From Paenibacillus psychroresistens (GTDB lineage: Bacteria > Bacillota > Bacilli > Paenibacillales > NBRC-103111): a stretch of 64,000 nucleotides of DNA. Below are positions 36,500-44,305 of this stretch, one piece after another. Location: the NCBI RefSeq assembly GCF_009728935.1, contig NZ_CP034235.1, positions 272,501 through 336,500 of the forward strand, read 5' to 3'. Positions within the stretch are counted from its first letter, which is position 1. Each line of letters begins with the position of its first letter. Under the pieces are notes generated by a model that searched no databases, had not been told where the DNA came from, and saw nothing but the letters and a program-made list of their open reading frames with translations. The position numbers were made by a program, and so were the translations under genes.

Positions 36500-36775
36500 A
36501 TGGTAAACAAAACGGATTTGGTTAACAACATTGCAAAAAAAAGCGGCTTGTCGAAGAAAGATGTCGAAGCTGTGCTTAACGGATTTTTAGGTGAAGTTAC
36601 AGATGCATTATCAACTGGCGATAAAGTACAACTAATTGGCTTCGGCACTTTTGAAACTCGCAAACGTTCAGGACGCACAGGACGCAACCCACAAACAGGT
36701 AAAGAAATCACAATCGCTGAATCAACCGTTCCTGCATTCAAAGCAGGCGCTAAGCTTAAAGAAGCTGTAAAATAA
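36500..36775 (+). CDS. hbs: DNA-binding protein HU
   Basis: HU is an abundant nucleoid protein that bends and compacts DNA. The 91-residue protein shows NKTDLVNNIAKKSGLSKKD, the GFGTFETRKRSGRTGRNPQ arm and NPQTGKEI. AGGAGG lies nine bases before the ATG. In B. subtilis hbs lies elsewhere; here it sits between yabN and the S4-domain gene, and its stop overlaps the rqcP start (TAATG). Confidence 0.95.
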   Translation: MVNKTDLVNNIAKKSGLSKKDVEAVLNGFLGEVTDALSTGDKVQLIGFGTFETRKRSGRTGRNPQTGKEITIAESTVPAFKAGAKLKEAVK

Positions 36776-37038
36776 TGCGTTTAGACAAGTTTTTAAAGGT
36801 TTCTCGTTTGATCAAGAGACGCACGGTGGCTAAGGATGTTTCAGACCAAGGCAGAGTGTGGATTAACGAGAGAGAAGCCAAAGCAAGCAGTACGGTTAAA
36901 GTCGGAGATCAGCTTAAAGTACGTTTTGGCCAGAAAAGCATTACTGTTCTTGTAGAGCGTATTGTGGAAACGACCAAGAAGGACGAAGCTGCTTTGATGT
37001 ATACGGTCTTGCTGGAAGAATCTCATAAAACCGAATAA
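36775..37038 (+). CDS. rqcP: Ribosome-associated quality control protein RqcP (YabO), S4 domain
   Basis: RqcP works with RqcH on the split 50S subunit, where nascent chains are tagged with alanine for degradation. The 87-residue protein is a single S4 RNA-binding domain beginning MRLDKFLKVSRLIKRRTVA. The start codon overlaps the HU stop, so translation is likely coupled. It closes a short transcript ending at the following terminator. RqcH is not in this window. Confidence 0.92.
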   Translation: MRLDKFLKVSRLIKRRTVAKDVSDQGRVWINEREAKASSTVKVGDQLKVRFGQKSITVLVERIVETTKKDEAALMYTVLLEESHKTE

Positions 37039-37050
37039 GGTTTGTGGAGG

Positions 37051-37092
37051 AAGCTGACTGAAGTAGATTATTCTACTTAGGTCAGCTTTTTT
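37051..37092 (+). terminator. Terminator after rqcP
   Basis: AAGCTGAC pairs with GTCAGCTT, continued by AAGTAG with CTACTT around a short loop, and followed by a T-run. Confidence 0.88.
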
Positions 37093-37141
37093 GTTCTAAA
37101 ATTGGACATCCCCCCATAAAGTTTATCAAGAGGTGAGTGAA

Positions 37142-37423
37142 ATGTTGGATCCAGTTAAAGTCAAGAGACAGGAAATTAAAATGCTCAATCGTAAGCTGTT
37201 GGAGATATCTGGGGTAACCAAGGTAGAAAGCTTCAATAGCGTGCAATTTTTATTGGAGACGGAATGTGGAACCCTGAAAATCAAAGGCCAGAATTTACAT
37301 ATTAAAAATTTAAGCCTGGAGCAGGGCCTGGTGGCTATTGAGGGGACTATTGATGAATTAGCTTACCAGCTAACCAATGCTCAAAGTGGCTCCAAAGGTT
37401 TGCTAGGCAAGTTGTTTAAATGA
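37142..37423 (+). CDS. yabP: Sporulation protein YabP
   Basis: A 93-residue mother-cell sporulation protein of the YabP/YqfC family. It is needed with YabQ for cortex formation in B. subtilis, though its molecular role is unclear. The ATG at 37142 has AGAGGTG upstream; a GTG three codons earlier lies in that site. The conserved core is NRKLLEISGVTKVESFN and LKIKGQNLHIKNLSLE. It overlaps yabQ by four bases. Confidence 0.9.
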   Translation: MLDPVKVKRQEIKMLNRKLLEISGVTKVESFNSVQFLLETECGTLKIKGQNLHIKNLSLEQGLVAIEGTIDELAYQLTNAQSGSKGLLGKLFK

Positions 37424-37914
37424 ATCTAAACCACCAGTTTTTAACTATGGCTCTGATGATAGGCTGCGGTCTGGGATTAGGTGTGTTTTTTGATATTTAT
37501 CGCGTACTAACGGATAAACTTAAACTAAGTCGTTGGATAATCTCCATCTTGGATATCATGTATGGGCTAATTGCTGCTGTGGCTGTATTTCGAGTGCTTT
37601 ATTACAGTAATTATGGACAACTTAGATTTTTTATATTTGTTGCATTGATCCTGGGTATTTATTTATATTATAAGTGGTTTAGCAAATTGGTTATTCAATT
37701 CGTTTTTAACCTAATTAAGGGGTTAGAATGGCTATGGAACCTGCTCATAGTTAGACCCGTGCAATTATTTTATAGCATCTTAACGATATTTTTTGGTTTT
37801 TTCAAGGTGTTGACTATTTTCTTTTATAAACTTATGCTACAATTGTCATACCCTTTGCAGTTTTTAACGCGTAGGTTAATCAGAATCATCCAAAGATTAT
37901 TTCATTTGTCGTAG
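37420..37914 (+). CDS. yabQ: Spore cortex biosynthesis protein YabQ
   Basis: A 164-residue integral membrane protein required for spore cortex assembly. Hydrophobic segments are near residues 7-28, 42-62 and 68-88, followed by a long aromatic-rich hydrophobic stretch (about 95-145) and a basic tail. The start overlaps the yabP stop (ATGA), so the pair is translationally coupled. The order yabP-yabQ-divIC is conserved. Confidence 0.9.
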   Translation: MNLNHQFLTMALMIGCGLGLGVFFDIYRVLTDKLKLSRWIISILDIMYGLIAAVAVFRVLYYSNYGQLRFFIFVALILGIYLYYKWFSKLVIQFVFNLIKGLEWLWNLLIVRPVQLFYSILTIFFGFFKVLTIFFYKLMLQLSYPLQFLTRRLIRIIQRLFHLS

Positions 37915-37930
37915 GAGGCTGCACACAATC

Positions 37931-38257
37931 ATGTCTCGAGACCAGACACTTAATAGACCACTGTCATCGGATTCAGGCATGCGCCGCCGTATTCGTATGC
38001 TGATTTTTATCATAGTGTGCTTGCTCATATGGGCAGGAATTACAGTATGGGACCAATCGGGTAAACTTAACGATAAGACAGGTAAAATGAATGCGCTGCT
38101 GGTGCAGAAAACGGCTGTGGAGCAAACGAAAGCGACGATGATTAAGGAAGTTGCACGTTTAAACGATCCCGAATATAGAGAGGAGATTATGCGTACGCAA
38201 CTTAATCTCGGCAAATCGGGGGAAACGACGTTCGAACTTCCCAAGACGAACCCTTAA
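37931..38257 (+). CDS. divIC: Cell division protein DivIC (FtsB-like)
   Basis: DivIC is a bitopic divisome protein that pairs with FtsL and DivIB at the septum. The 108-residue protein has a cytoplasmic basic N-terminus (RRRIR near residue 18), a membrane segment at about residues 21-40, and an outer coiled coil near 45-85. The conserved YREEIMRTQLN segment follows. AGGAGG lies before the ATG. Confidence 0.93.
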   Translation: MSRDQTLNRPLSSDSGMRRRIRMLIFIIVCLLIWAGITVWDQSGKLNDKTGKMNALLVQKTAVEQTKATMIKEVARLNDPEYREEIMRTQLNLGKSGETTFELPKTNP

Positions 38258-38358
38258 AATGAAATGTTGCATATAAGCACGATTGACCTTGTTTTATGCT
38301 TCAGCTATATTTGCAGTACCCATCTTTTTTAATAATTAAGGGAGGAACATTTTACTTT

Positions 38359-38916
38359 ATGGCAATAGAAGTCGGCAGTAAGTTAGAAGGAAAAGTGACC
38401 GGTATTACTCATTTTGGAGCTTTTGTAGAGCTTCCTGAGGGCGGCACAGGATTGGTTCATATTTCGGAGATTGCAGATAATTATGTAAAAGACGTAAATG
38501 ATCATCTGAAACTTGAGGATAAAGTTTTAGTTAAAGTGATCAATGTGGATAAAGATGGCAAGATTGGGTTATCCATTAAGCAAACCGTTGATAAACCTCC
38601 GGCACCAGAGCGTCCTGCACGCCCTGAGCGTCCTGCTGGATTCCGTCCAAGCAGCAGTGGAGAAGGTAGAAGAGAAGGCAGCAGCGATCGTCCCAGTTCT
38701 GGCGGCGGTGGTGGTGGCGGTGGATTCAATCGTGGCGGCGGTGGAGGTGGCGGCGATCGTGGTGGTCGTGGCGGCTTTAATAAAGGTGCTCCAGCTGGCA
38801 AGCCGACATTTGAGGATAAAGTTTCTCGTTTCTTGAAAGACAGCGAAGAACGCATCTCATCCCTGAAGAAGAATACGGAAGGCAAACGCGGTGGTAGAGG
38901 CGCAAGACGCGACTAG
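38359..38916 (+). CDS. yabR: S1-domain RNA-binding protein YabR with Gly-rich insert
   Basis: An S1 RNA-binding domain fills residues 1-75 (MAIEVGSKLEGKVTGITHFG to GKIGLSIK). The end SRFLKDSEERISSLKKNTEG and KRGGRGARR matches B. subtilis YabR. Between them lies an insert absent from Bacillus: a PERPARPERP-type stretch and a long glycine run with RGG-like motifs (about residues 105-150). The ATG at 38359 has GGAGGA 12 bases upstream; an earlier open extension lacks a site. The protein has 185 residues against about 128 in Bacillus. Role in RNA metabolism is inferred from the domain. Confidence 0.9.
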   Translation: MAIEVGSKLEGKVTGITHFGAFVELPEGGTGLVHISEIADNYVKDVNDHLKLEDKVLVKVINVDKDGKIGLSIKQTVDKPPAPERPARPERPAGFRPSSSGEGRREGSSDRPSSGGGGGGGGFNRGGGGGGGDRGGRGGFNKGAPAGKPTFEDKVSRFLKDSEERISSLKKNTEGKRGGRGARRD

Positions 38917-38954
38917 CAGCACGTTTGGCTATGAAATAAACCATGTCATTATAA

Positions 38955-39031
38955 GGCGGCGTAGCTCAGCTGGCTAGAGCGTTCGGTTCATACCCGAAAG
39001 GTCGGGGGTTCGAGCCCCTCTGCCGCTACCA
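38955..39031 (+). tRNA. tRNA-Met (anticodon CAT)
   Basis: A 77-base tRNA with an encoded CCA end. The acceptor stem is GGCGGCG with TGCCGCT, allowing a G-U pair at the end of the stem; the anticodon stem is TTCGG with CCGAA; the loop TTCATAC has CAT at 38989-38991. The sequence closely resembles the elongator tRNA-Met found at the same place, between yabR and spoIIE, in B. subtilis. The tRNA-Glu that follows it there is absent. Confidence 0.95.
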
Positions 39032-39059
39032 ATATAACGTTATGATATATTTAGACCAA

Positions 39060-39086
39060 GTCTCCGTTTACGGAGGCTTTTTTTTT
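39060..39086 (+). terminator. Terminator after tRNA-Met
   Basis: GTCTCCG pairs with CGGAGGC around TTTA, followed by nine T. The T-run overlaps the first Spo0A box of spoIIE. Confidence 0.85.
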
Positions 39087-39092
39087 GTCGAA
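39084..39092 (+). promoter_or_regulatory. Spo0A box, upstream site of spoIIE
   Basis: TTTGTCGAA is a perfect match to the 0A box TTTGTCRAA. It lies 54 bases before the -10 element of the spoIIE promoter, a position typical of an activator site. Confidence 0.72.
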
Positions 39093-39117
39093 AGTTTCTT
39101 TAAGCCACCAACCGTAA

Positions 39118-39151
39118 AGCGACAAACTTTATAAGAGATTGTACTTATAAT
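39118..39151 (+). promoter_or_regulatory. Spo0A-dependent spoIIE promoter with long spacer
   Basis: GCGACA (39119-39124), 21 bases, TATAAT (39146-39151). A second Spo0A-box-like site, reading TTTGTCGCT on the reverse strand (39118-39126), overlaps the -35 region. B. subtilis spoIIE has the same design: a sigma-A promoter with a 21-base spacer activated by Spo0A. Confidence 0.68.
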
Positions 39152-39180
39152 AGGGACACACGAATGGGTAGGGTGGTGTC

Positions 39181-41598
39181 TTGAGGAAAATGAAGATTAA
39201 CAAGCTAGTTCAGACATGGATATTAAGAAGAGGCTTTATTCTATGGATGGTTATGGCGTTTTTACTAGGAAGAGCAACGATTTTGGAAGACTTGTATCCA
39301 TTCGCAATAGCTTTCTTCGCGGTAGTTTATTATTCACGCAAGGCTTGGTTAAATTGGATGACTATGGCGATTATTGTAGGCAGTTTATGCTCGCCTCAAA
39401 TCCATACCGGTTATATTGTTACAGAGATGCTAGTGTTTATTTTGCTGCAAAAGGGCTTGGAAAAGTATGAGAAAGCGGATATCTCCTATGTACCTATCCT
39501 CTCGTTTGTAGCTGTTTTTCTAGTCCAGCTGTTCGCTTATTTGGTTCAAGTGGGCTTAAGCTGGTATACATTATTGATCACAACGGTCGAAGGCTTGTTA
39601 AGCCTAATTTTAACATTGATTTTTATGCAAGCGGTCTCGGTATTCACACTCTCTTGGAAGAAGCAAGGCTTGAAGAATGAGGAAATTGTTTGTTTAATTA
39701 TTCTACTCGCTTCCGTTATGACGGGGACTGTGGGATGGATGATTGGTTCTGTCTCCGTAGAGCATGTGTTATCTCGCTTTTTGATCCTATTGTTTGCGAT
39801 TGTGGGCGGTGCTCCTTTAGGTGCGTCGGTTGGTGTAATAACAGGCTTAATCTTAAGCTTGGCAGATACTAATGCAGTCATTCAAATTAGTTTGCTGGCT
39901 TTTGCAGGCATGTTAGCAGGTCTATTGAAAGAAGGTGGCAAGCTGGCTGTCGCCTTGGGTATGCTGTTAGGGGCATCTATACTTTCTATTTACATTGGAG
40001 ATAAAACAAACATCATAGCCTCTACCTGGGAATCGTTGGCGGCTATCGTAATATTTATGCTGATGTCGCGCTCACTGCCCCGAACATTGGCCAAATATAT
40101 ACCGGGAACAAAGGAAAATATGAGATCTCAGTATGAATATGCGAGACGGGTAAGAGATCTAACTGCTAGTAAGGTCGAGCAATTCTCTGAAGTATTCCGT
40201 ATGCTTTCTAATAGCTTTAAACAGATTGCAGTCCAAGGTGAGGCTGTCAAACGAGAGATCGAAGATGGACATCTAATGAATGAAGTAGCCAATAAGACAT
40301 GTGCAACCTGCTGGAAGCGCAAAGAGTGCTGGGAAGGGAAATACAATCAAACCTATGGATTTATGATGGAAATAATTCTTGGACTTGAAGCTGGACGCAA
40401 GCTGGACAAGCGTGATATTCAACCAAGCTGGAAAAAGGCATGTATTAAGCCTGATCAGGTGCTAGTGGAAATGAAGCGGCAATATGAGATCTACTGCAAT
40501 AATTTACATTGGCGCAAACAAGTCGTTGAGAGTCGTAAGCTAGTATCGGATCAGCTAGATGGTGTTTCACAGGTCATGGAGGATTTAGCTAAGGAAATTA
40601 AACGTGAAGGTCAAGAGATGGTACTGCAGGAGGATCAAATTCGCGAAGCATTGCAGCAGATGGGCTTAGCCATTGCAGGGATTGATGTGATTAACCTGGA
40701 GATGGGCAAGGTGGAAATTGAGATTGTTCACCAATATTTGAAAGGCTTTGATGAGTGCCGTAAGATTATTGCCCCTTTATTATCTGATATACTTGGCGAG
40801 AATATTGTAGTGAAAAAAGAGCAATTCTCCGATAAGGGGGAAGCCTTTTATACCGTTACGTTTGGTTCAATGAGACAATATGGAGTGGAAACAGGAGTAG
40901 CGGGTGCGGCTAAGGGTGGTGATCTGTTGTCAGGTGACAGCTTTAGCACGAAGGAATTGGGCAATGGTAAATTTGCTGTCGCACTTAGTGATGGGATGGG
41001 TAATGGCGAGCGAGCCAGTATGGAAAGCAGTACGGCCTTAGCTGTTCTGCAGCAGCTGCTGCAGTCGGGGATGGATGAACGTTTGGCAATAAAGTCTGTA
41101 AATTCAGTGCTTATGCTGCGATCGGTCGACGAAATGTTTGCTACCGTGGATATGGCATTGATTGATTTATATAATGCATCGACTACATTCTTAAAAATTG
41201 GCTCTACTCCAAGCTTTATTAGAAGAGGCGGGGAAGTCATTCAAGTTGCAGCAAACAACCTCCCAGTAGGGATTATGCATGAGATTGAAGTGGATTTACT
41301 GCGCATTCAGCTGCTGCCTGGCGATATTCTGATCATGATGACAGATGGGATTTATGATGCTCCGGGCTACGCGATGAATAAAGATCTCTGGATGAAACGA
41401 ATGATTCAAGAAATTGCCGTTGAAAGCCCGCAGGAGATGGCGGATTGCTTATTGGAGCGGATTGTGCGGCATTTAGATGGTGAAATCATCGATGACATGA
41501 CCGTCATAGTTGCCAAAATAGAGCGTTACCAGCCCGAATGGTCGGCGCTTCGCTGGCCTGTTATGAATCAAATTGAACGCCCGAAGACAGTAAGCTAG
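39181..41598 (+). CDS. spoIIE: Stage II sporulation phosphatase SpoIIE
   Basis: SpoIIE localises to the asymmetric septum, interacts with FtsZ, and dephosphorylates SpoIIAA, which releases sigma-F in the forespore. The 805-residue protein has about ten N-terminal membrane segments (to about residue 305) and a central oligomerisation region. The C-terminal PP2C domain has metal-binding aspartates in SGDSF near 584, SDGMGNG near 602, TDGIYDAP near 720 and DDMTV near 770. The TTG start has GGTGG upstream; an ATG three codons later is possible. Spo0A boxes and a long-spacer promoter precede it. Confidence 0.95.
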   Translation: MRKMKINKLVQTWILRRGFILWMVMAFLLGRATILEDLYPFAIAFFAVVYYSRKAWLNWMTMAIIVGSLCSPQIHTGYIVTEMLVFILLQKGLEKYEKADISYVPILSFVAVFLVQLFAYLVQVGLSWYTLLITTVEGLLSLILTLIFMQAVSVFTLSWKKQGLKNEEIVCLIILLASVMTGTVGWMIGSVSVEHVLSRFLILLFAIVGGAPLGASVGVITGLILSLADTNAVIQISLLAFAGMLAGLLKEGGKLAVALGMLLGASILSIYIGDKTNIIASTWESLAAIVIFMLMSRSLPRTLAKYIPGTKENMRSQYEYARRVRDLTASKVEQFSEVFRMLSNSFKQIAVQGEAVKREIEDGHLMNEVANKTCATCWKRKECWEGKYNQTYGFMMEIILGLEAGRKLDKRDIQPSWKKACIKPDQVLVEMKRQYEIYCNNLHWRKQVVESRKLVSDQLDGVSQVMEDLAKEIKREGQEMVLQEDQIREALQQMGLAIAGIDVINLEMGKVEIEIVHQYLKGFDECRKIIAPLLSDILGENIVVKKEQFSDKGEAFYTVTFGSMRQYGVETGVAGAAKGGDLLSGDSFSTKELGNGKFAVALSDGMGNGERASMESSTALAVLQQLLQSGMDERLAIKSVNSVLMLRSVDEMFATVDMALIDLYNASTTFLKIGSTPSFIRRGGEVIQVAANNLPVGIMHEIEVDLLRIQLLPGDILIMMTDGIYDAPGYAMNKDLWMKRMIQEIAVESPQEMADCLLERIVRHLDGEIIDDMTVIVAKIERYQPEWSALRWPVMNQIERPKTVS

Positions 41599-41626
41599 CG
41601 GAACTTTATATAAGTATGGGAATTAA

Positions 41627-41674
41627 AGTCAAGCAGCTGTCCCATTAAATTGTGGAGGGCGTTGGCTTTTTTTT
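41627..41674 (+). terminator. Terminator after spoIIE
   Basis: AGTCAA pairs with TTGGCT (one G-U pair) with partial inner pairing, followed by eight T. Confidence 0.7.
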
Positions 41675-41914
41675 GCATTTATTAGATTGCTAACGGGCCA
41701 CTTATTATTGTTGTCTGTTAGCAATATAGAGATAAAATATACATGACACACGGGTTAGATTTTGATAGAATTGTGTTTAGGAATAATTTGGTATTTTTGT
41801 TCGGGTGAATATGTAGCGCTTTGGGGGATTTAAGAATTAAATAAAGCATAGGGGTTTGATTTTTTTTAGAAAAATAAAAATGCTTTTTTGTTAAAGCAGG
41901 GGGAGTTGTGAGTT
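41675..41914 (+). other. AT-rich spacer before the PAP2 gene
   Basis: No coding frame is supported. ATTGCTAAC (41686-41694) and GTTAGCAAT (41717-41725) form a perfect 9-base inverted repeat. AAAGCAT (41843-41849) and ATGCTTT (41880-41886) form a second, long-looped pair close to the ribosome-binding site. No clear promoter was identified. Confidence 0.4.
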
Positions 41915-42571
41915 TTGAATCGCTTTATAAAACGTATAGTTCCCATATTGACTATGCTGATATTTCCATTCTTAGGAATGCTATATCATTGGGTCAATCA
42001 ACCAAAGGTGACTGTATACAGTTTAATGACTAATGCGGATAATGCCATCCCATTTGTACGTTTCTTTGTACTGCCGTATTCCATTTGGATTTTTTATATT
42101 TATATTTGTTTGATTTATTTTTTTATTAAAGAGATTAAAGTCTATTATAGAACCTTATTGATCTACACACTTTGTGCACTCCTATGTTATTTTATTTATA
42201 CCTTCTTTCAAACGACAGTCCCTCGTCCTAATCTAGTTGGAGATGATGTATTTACACGGTTAACGCAATATGTATACAACCGTGATTTACCTTATAACTG
42301 TTTTCCTAGTATTCATTGCTTTTCCTGTTATTTAGTGATGAAAGCCATTTACAAAAGCTCATTCAAGAACCGCATTAATCAAACACTTATCTATGGGATG
42401 TCTAGCTTAATTATTTTATCAACCTTATTTGTGAAACAACATGCCATGATGGATGCATTAGCTGGATTTCTTCTAGTGGAAATGGTTTATCTAGTTATTG
42501 CGCGTATTGAAAATCAGCTGAACCCATCCTTAGAAAAACAAAGAAAATTGGGCGAGGTTTATCGCGGCTAA
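41915..42571 (+). CDS. PAP2-superfamily membrane phosphatase
   Basis: A 218-residue membrane protein with about six hydrophobic segments and the C-terminal half of the phosphatidic acid phosphatase type 2 signature: PSIHCF near residue 131 and KQHAMMDALAG near residue 174, which hold the catalytic histidines and aspartate. Such enzymes act on lipid phosphates, for instance undecaprenyl pyrophosphate or phosphatidic acid; the substrate here is unknown. The TTG start has GGGGGAG upstream. It is AT-rich and inserted between spoIIE and yabS, which adjoin in B. subtilis. Confidence 0.83.
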   Translation: MNRFIKRIVPILTMLIFPFLGMLYHWVNQPKVTVYSLMTNADNAIPFVRFFVLPYSIWIFYIYICLIYFFIKEIKVYYRTLLIYTLCALLCYFIYTFFQTTVPRPNLVGDDVFTRLTQYVYNRDLPYNCFPSIHCFSCYLVMKAIYKSSFKNRINQTLIYGMSSLIILSTLFVKQHAMMDALAGFLLVEMVYLVIARIENQLNPSLEKQRKLGEVYRG

Positions 42572-42637
42572 CGTTTACGGGCTCGCATTCTCGGGAAAGC
42601 TAGAGATAAAAATCTAGTTTTGGTGAGGGATGAGCGT

Positions 42638-43384
42638 ATGATGAGACAAATCATTTTGGTTACGGACGGTTGCTCCAACGAGGGGATGAGTCCAGTTGTT
42701 GCTGCGGCTCATGCCCTGGCTGAGGGTATTGTGGTAAATGTAATTGGAGTAATGGATAATGGTGAGCTAGGTCAAAAAGGCACGGTTGAAATAAGCGACA
42801 TCGCTAAAGCAGGTGGAGGCATAAGCCGAATTGTACGAAGTCAGCTCTTATCGCAGACTATGCAGATGGTGACTCGAAAAACAGTTTCACATACCATCCA
42901 GCAGGTAGTGAATAAAGAGCTGCGTCAGATCATGGGAATACCCGATTTGGAATCCTTGCATCCCAGTAAGCGCGCACAGGTAGTGCAAACCATTGATGAG
43001 TTAAGTGAAACCTCAGATTTGCAAATTGCCTTGCTCATCGATACGAGTTTAAGTATGAAATCTAAGCTTCCTGCCGTACAGGACGCCATGCAGGATTTAC
43101 TGCTTAGCTTGCAAGCAAGACTGGGAAAAAGTGAACTGGCTGTCTTTCACTTTCCAGCAATGGAGAAGTCTGAAGAAGCACAAATGGATACAGGTTGGAC
43201 GCAGGAGCTTGCAAAATTGCCGAATTTATTCTATAAATTAAACATGAAGGGGATGACACCTACGGGACCCGCATTACTTCAAGTGATTCGATATATTCAA
43301 GAGCATCGCTCTAGTACGAAGCATGTGAAGGATGATACTTCGCATAGCGACAAGGATGGGATGTTAAGTGACTACGTCGTTTGA
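42638..43384 (+). CDS. yabS: VWA-domain protein YabS
   Basis: A 248-residue soluble protein with a von Willebrand A-like fold. The first segment RQIILVTDGCSNEGMSPVVA and a second metal-site-like motif LLIDTSLSMKSKL near residue 135 are visible. B. subtilis YabS is uncharacterised but always accompanies the kinase YabT. The ATG at 42638 has GGTGAGGG eight bases upstream; a second ATG directly follows. The 3' end overlaps yabT by 17 bases. Confidence 0.88.
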   Translation: MMRQIILVTDGCSNEGMSPVVAAAHALAEGIVVNVIGVMDNGELGQKGTVEISDIAKAGGGISRIVRSQLLSQTMQMVTRKTVSHTIQQVVNKELRQIMGIPDLESLHPSKRAQVVQTIDELSETSDLQIALLIDTSLSMKSKLPAVQDAMQDLLLSLQARLGKSELAVFHFPAMEKSEEAQMDTGWTQELAKLPNLFYKLNMKGMTPTGPALLQVIRYIQEHRSSTKHVKDDTSHSDKDGMLSDYVV

Positions 43385-44291
43385 TGCAAACCTAACGACC
43401 GGCACCATGGTTAAAGGGAAATGGAACGAGAACCTATATCGCGTTGAACGTAGTTTAGGCGAAGGCGAGAATGGAAAAGTCTATCTTGTTAAAAAAGGAT
43501 CGGCTTTTTTTGCTATGAAGCTTGGATTTGATCCGGTCGATCATCAATCTGAAGTTAATGTTTTGAAGCAGTTAACCAAAAGTGACAGCCCATTTAATCG
43601 CTTTCTTATTGATGTAGACGACTATCATAGCGGGGGTAAAGACTACCCCTTCTATGTAATGAAATACATAAAAGGCTTGAAGATCACTGATTTTGTGCAG
43701 GTTAAAGGAGAGAAGTGGCTTGGGCTGCTGGGACTTCATCTCTTAAAGAAGCTGACCTACCTTCATGCGAATGGCTTTGTTTTTGGCGATATAAAAATGG
43801 AAAATATTCTAGTGAGTGACTATGGCGCAGTAGAATTAATTGATTTTGGCGGGGTCACCCAAAAAGGGCGGGCCGTTAAACAATTTACAGAGATATATGA
43901 CCGTGGCTATTGGGGCGCAGGAACGCGCATTGCCGATGAGGCTTATGATGTATTTGCTTTTGCTATCCTTTTTATGCAGCTTTCTGACCATGCTCATGAT
44001 TGGTTTTCGAGACATCTGCTGCCACAGAATCGTACCCTTGATTTGCTTAAAGAGAAGCTTCAGCAGGAGCCGAATAATGAGCTGCAGGTGTATGTGCCTT
44101 TTTTACGCAAGGCTTTAGATGGTGAATTTACTTCATCGATTCAGGCTTATGCTGCCTGGAAAGCTTTATTCTACAAGCGTGGGAAGCCCTTCCCATCAAA
44201 GCCTGTCAAAGGGAATACGCTAGTTTGGATTCAAGCAGGTTTTATTGCTTCTGTGGTTTTATTCATATCTGTCTGGTACTTCTACTCATGA
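43368..44291 (+). CDS. yabT: Membrane-anchored Ser/Thr kinase YabT
   Basis: In B. subtilis YabT is a DNA-stimulated Hanks-type kinase that phosphorylates RecA and AbrB during sporulation. The 307-residue protein has the glycine loop GEGENGKV at residues 31-38, catalytic Lys51 in FAMK, the catalytic loop FGDIKMEN with Asp141 and the DFG motif at residue 159. HRD is replaced by FGD. One C-terminal membrane segment (about residues 285-306) anchors it. The GTG start lies inside yabS. tilS follows after 14 bases. Confidence 0.9.
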   Translation: MTTSFDANLTTGTMVKGKWNENLYRVERSLGEGENGKVYLVKKGSAFFAMKLGFDPVDHQSEVNVLKQLTKSDSPFNRFLIDVDDYHSGGKDYPFYVMKYIKGLKITDFVQVKGEKWLGLLGLHLLKKLTYLHANGFVFGDIKMENILVSDYGAVELIDFGGVTQKGRAVKQFTEIYDRGYWGAGTRIADEAYDVFAFAILFMQLSDHAHDWFSRHLLPQNRTLDLLKEKLQQEPNNELQVYVPFLRKALDGEFTSSIQAYAAWKALFYKRGKPFPSKPVKGNTLVWIQAGFIASVVLFISVWYFYS

Positions 44292-44305
44292 AGGGATTTC
44301 TAGAA

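Noticed and set aside
38502..38885. Reverse-strand proline-rich frame of 127 codons
   Set aside because: It is the mirror of the glycine-rich yabR insert; GGN codons read backwards give proline.
39032..39180. A tRNA-Glu after tRNA-Met, as in B. subtilis
   Set aside because: The region holds a terminator and the spoIIE promoter; no second tRNA fold is present.
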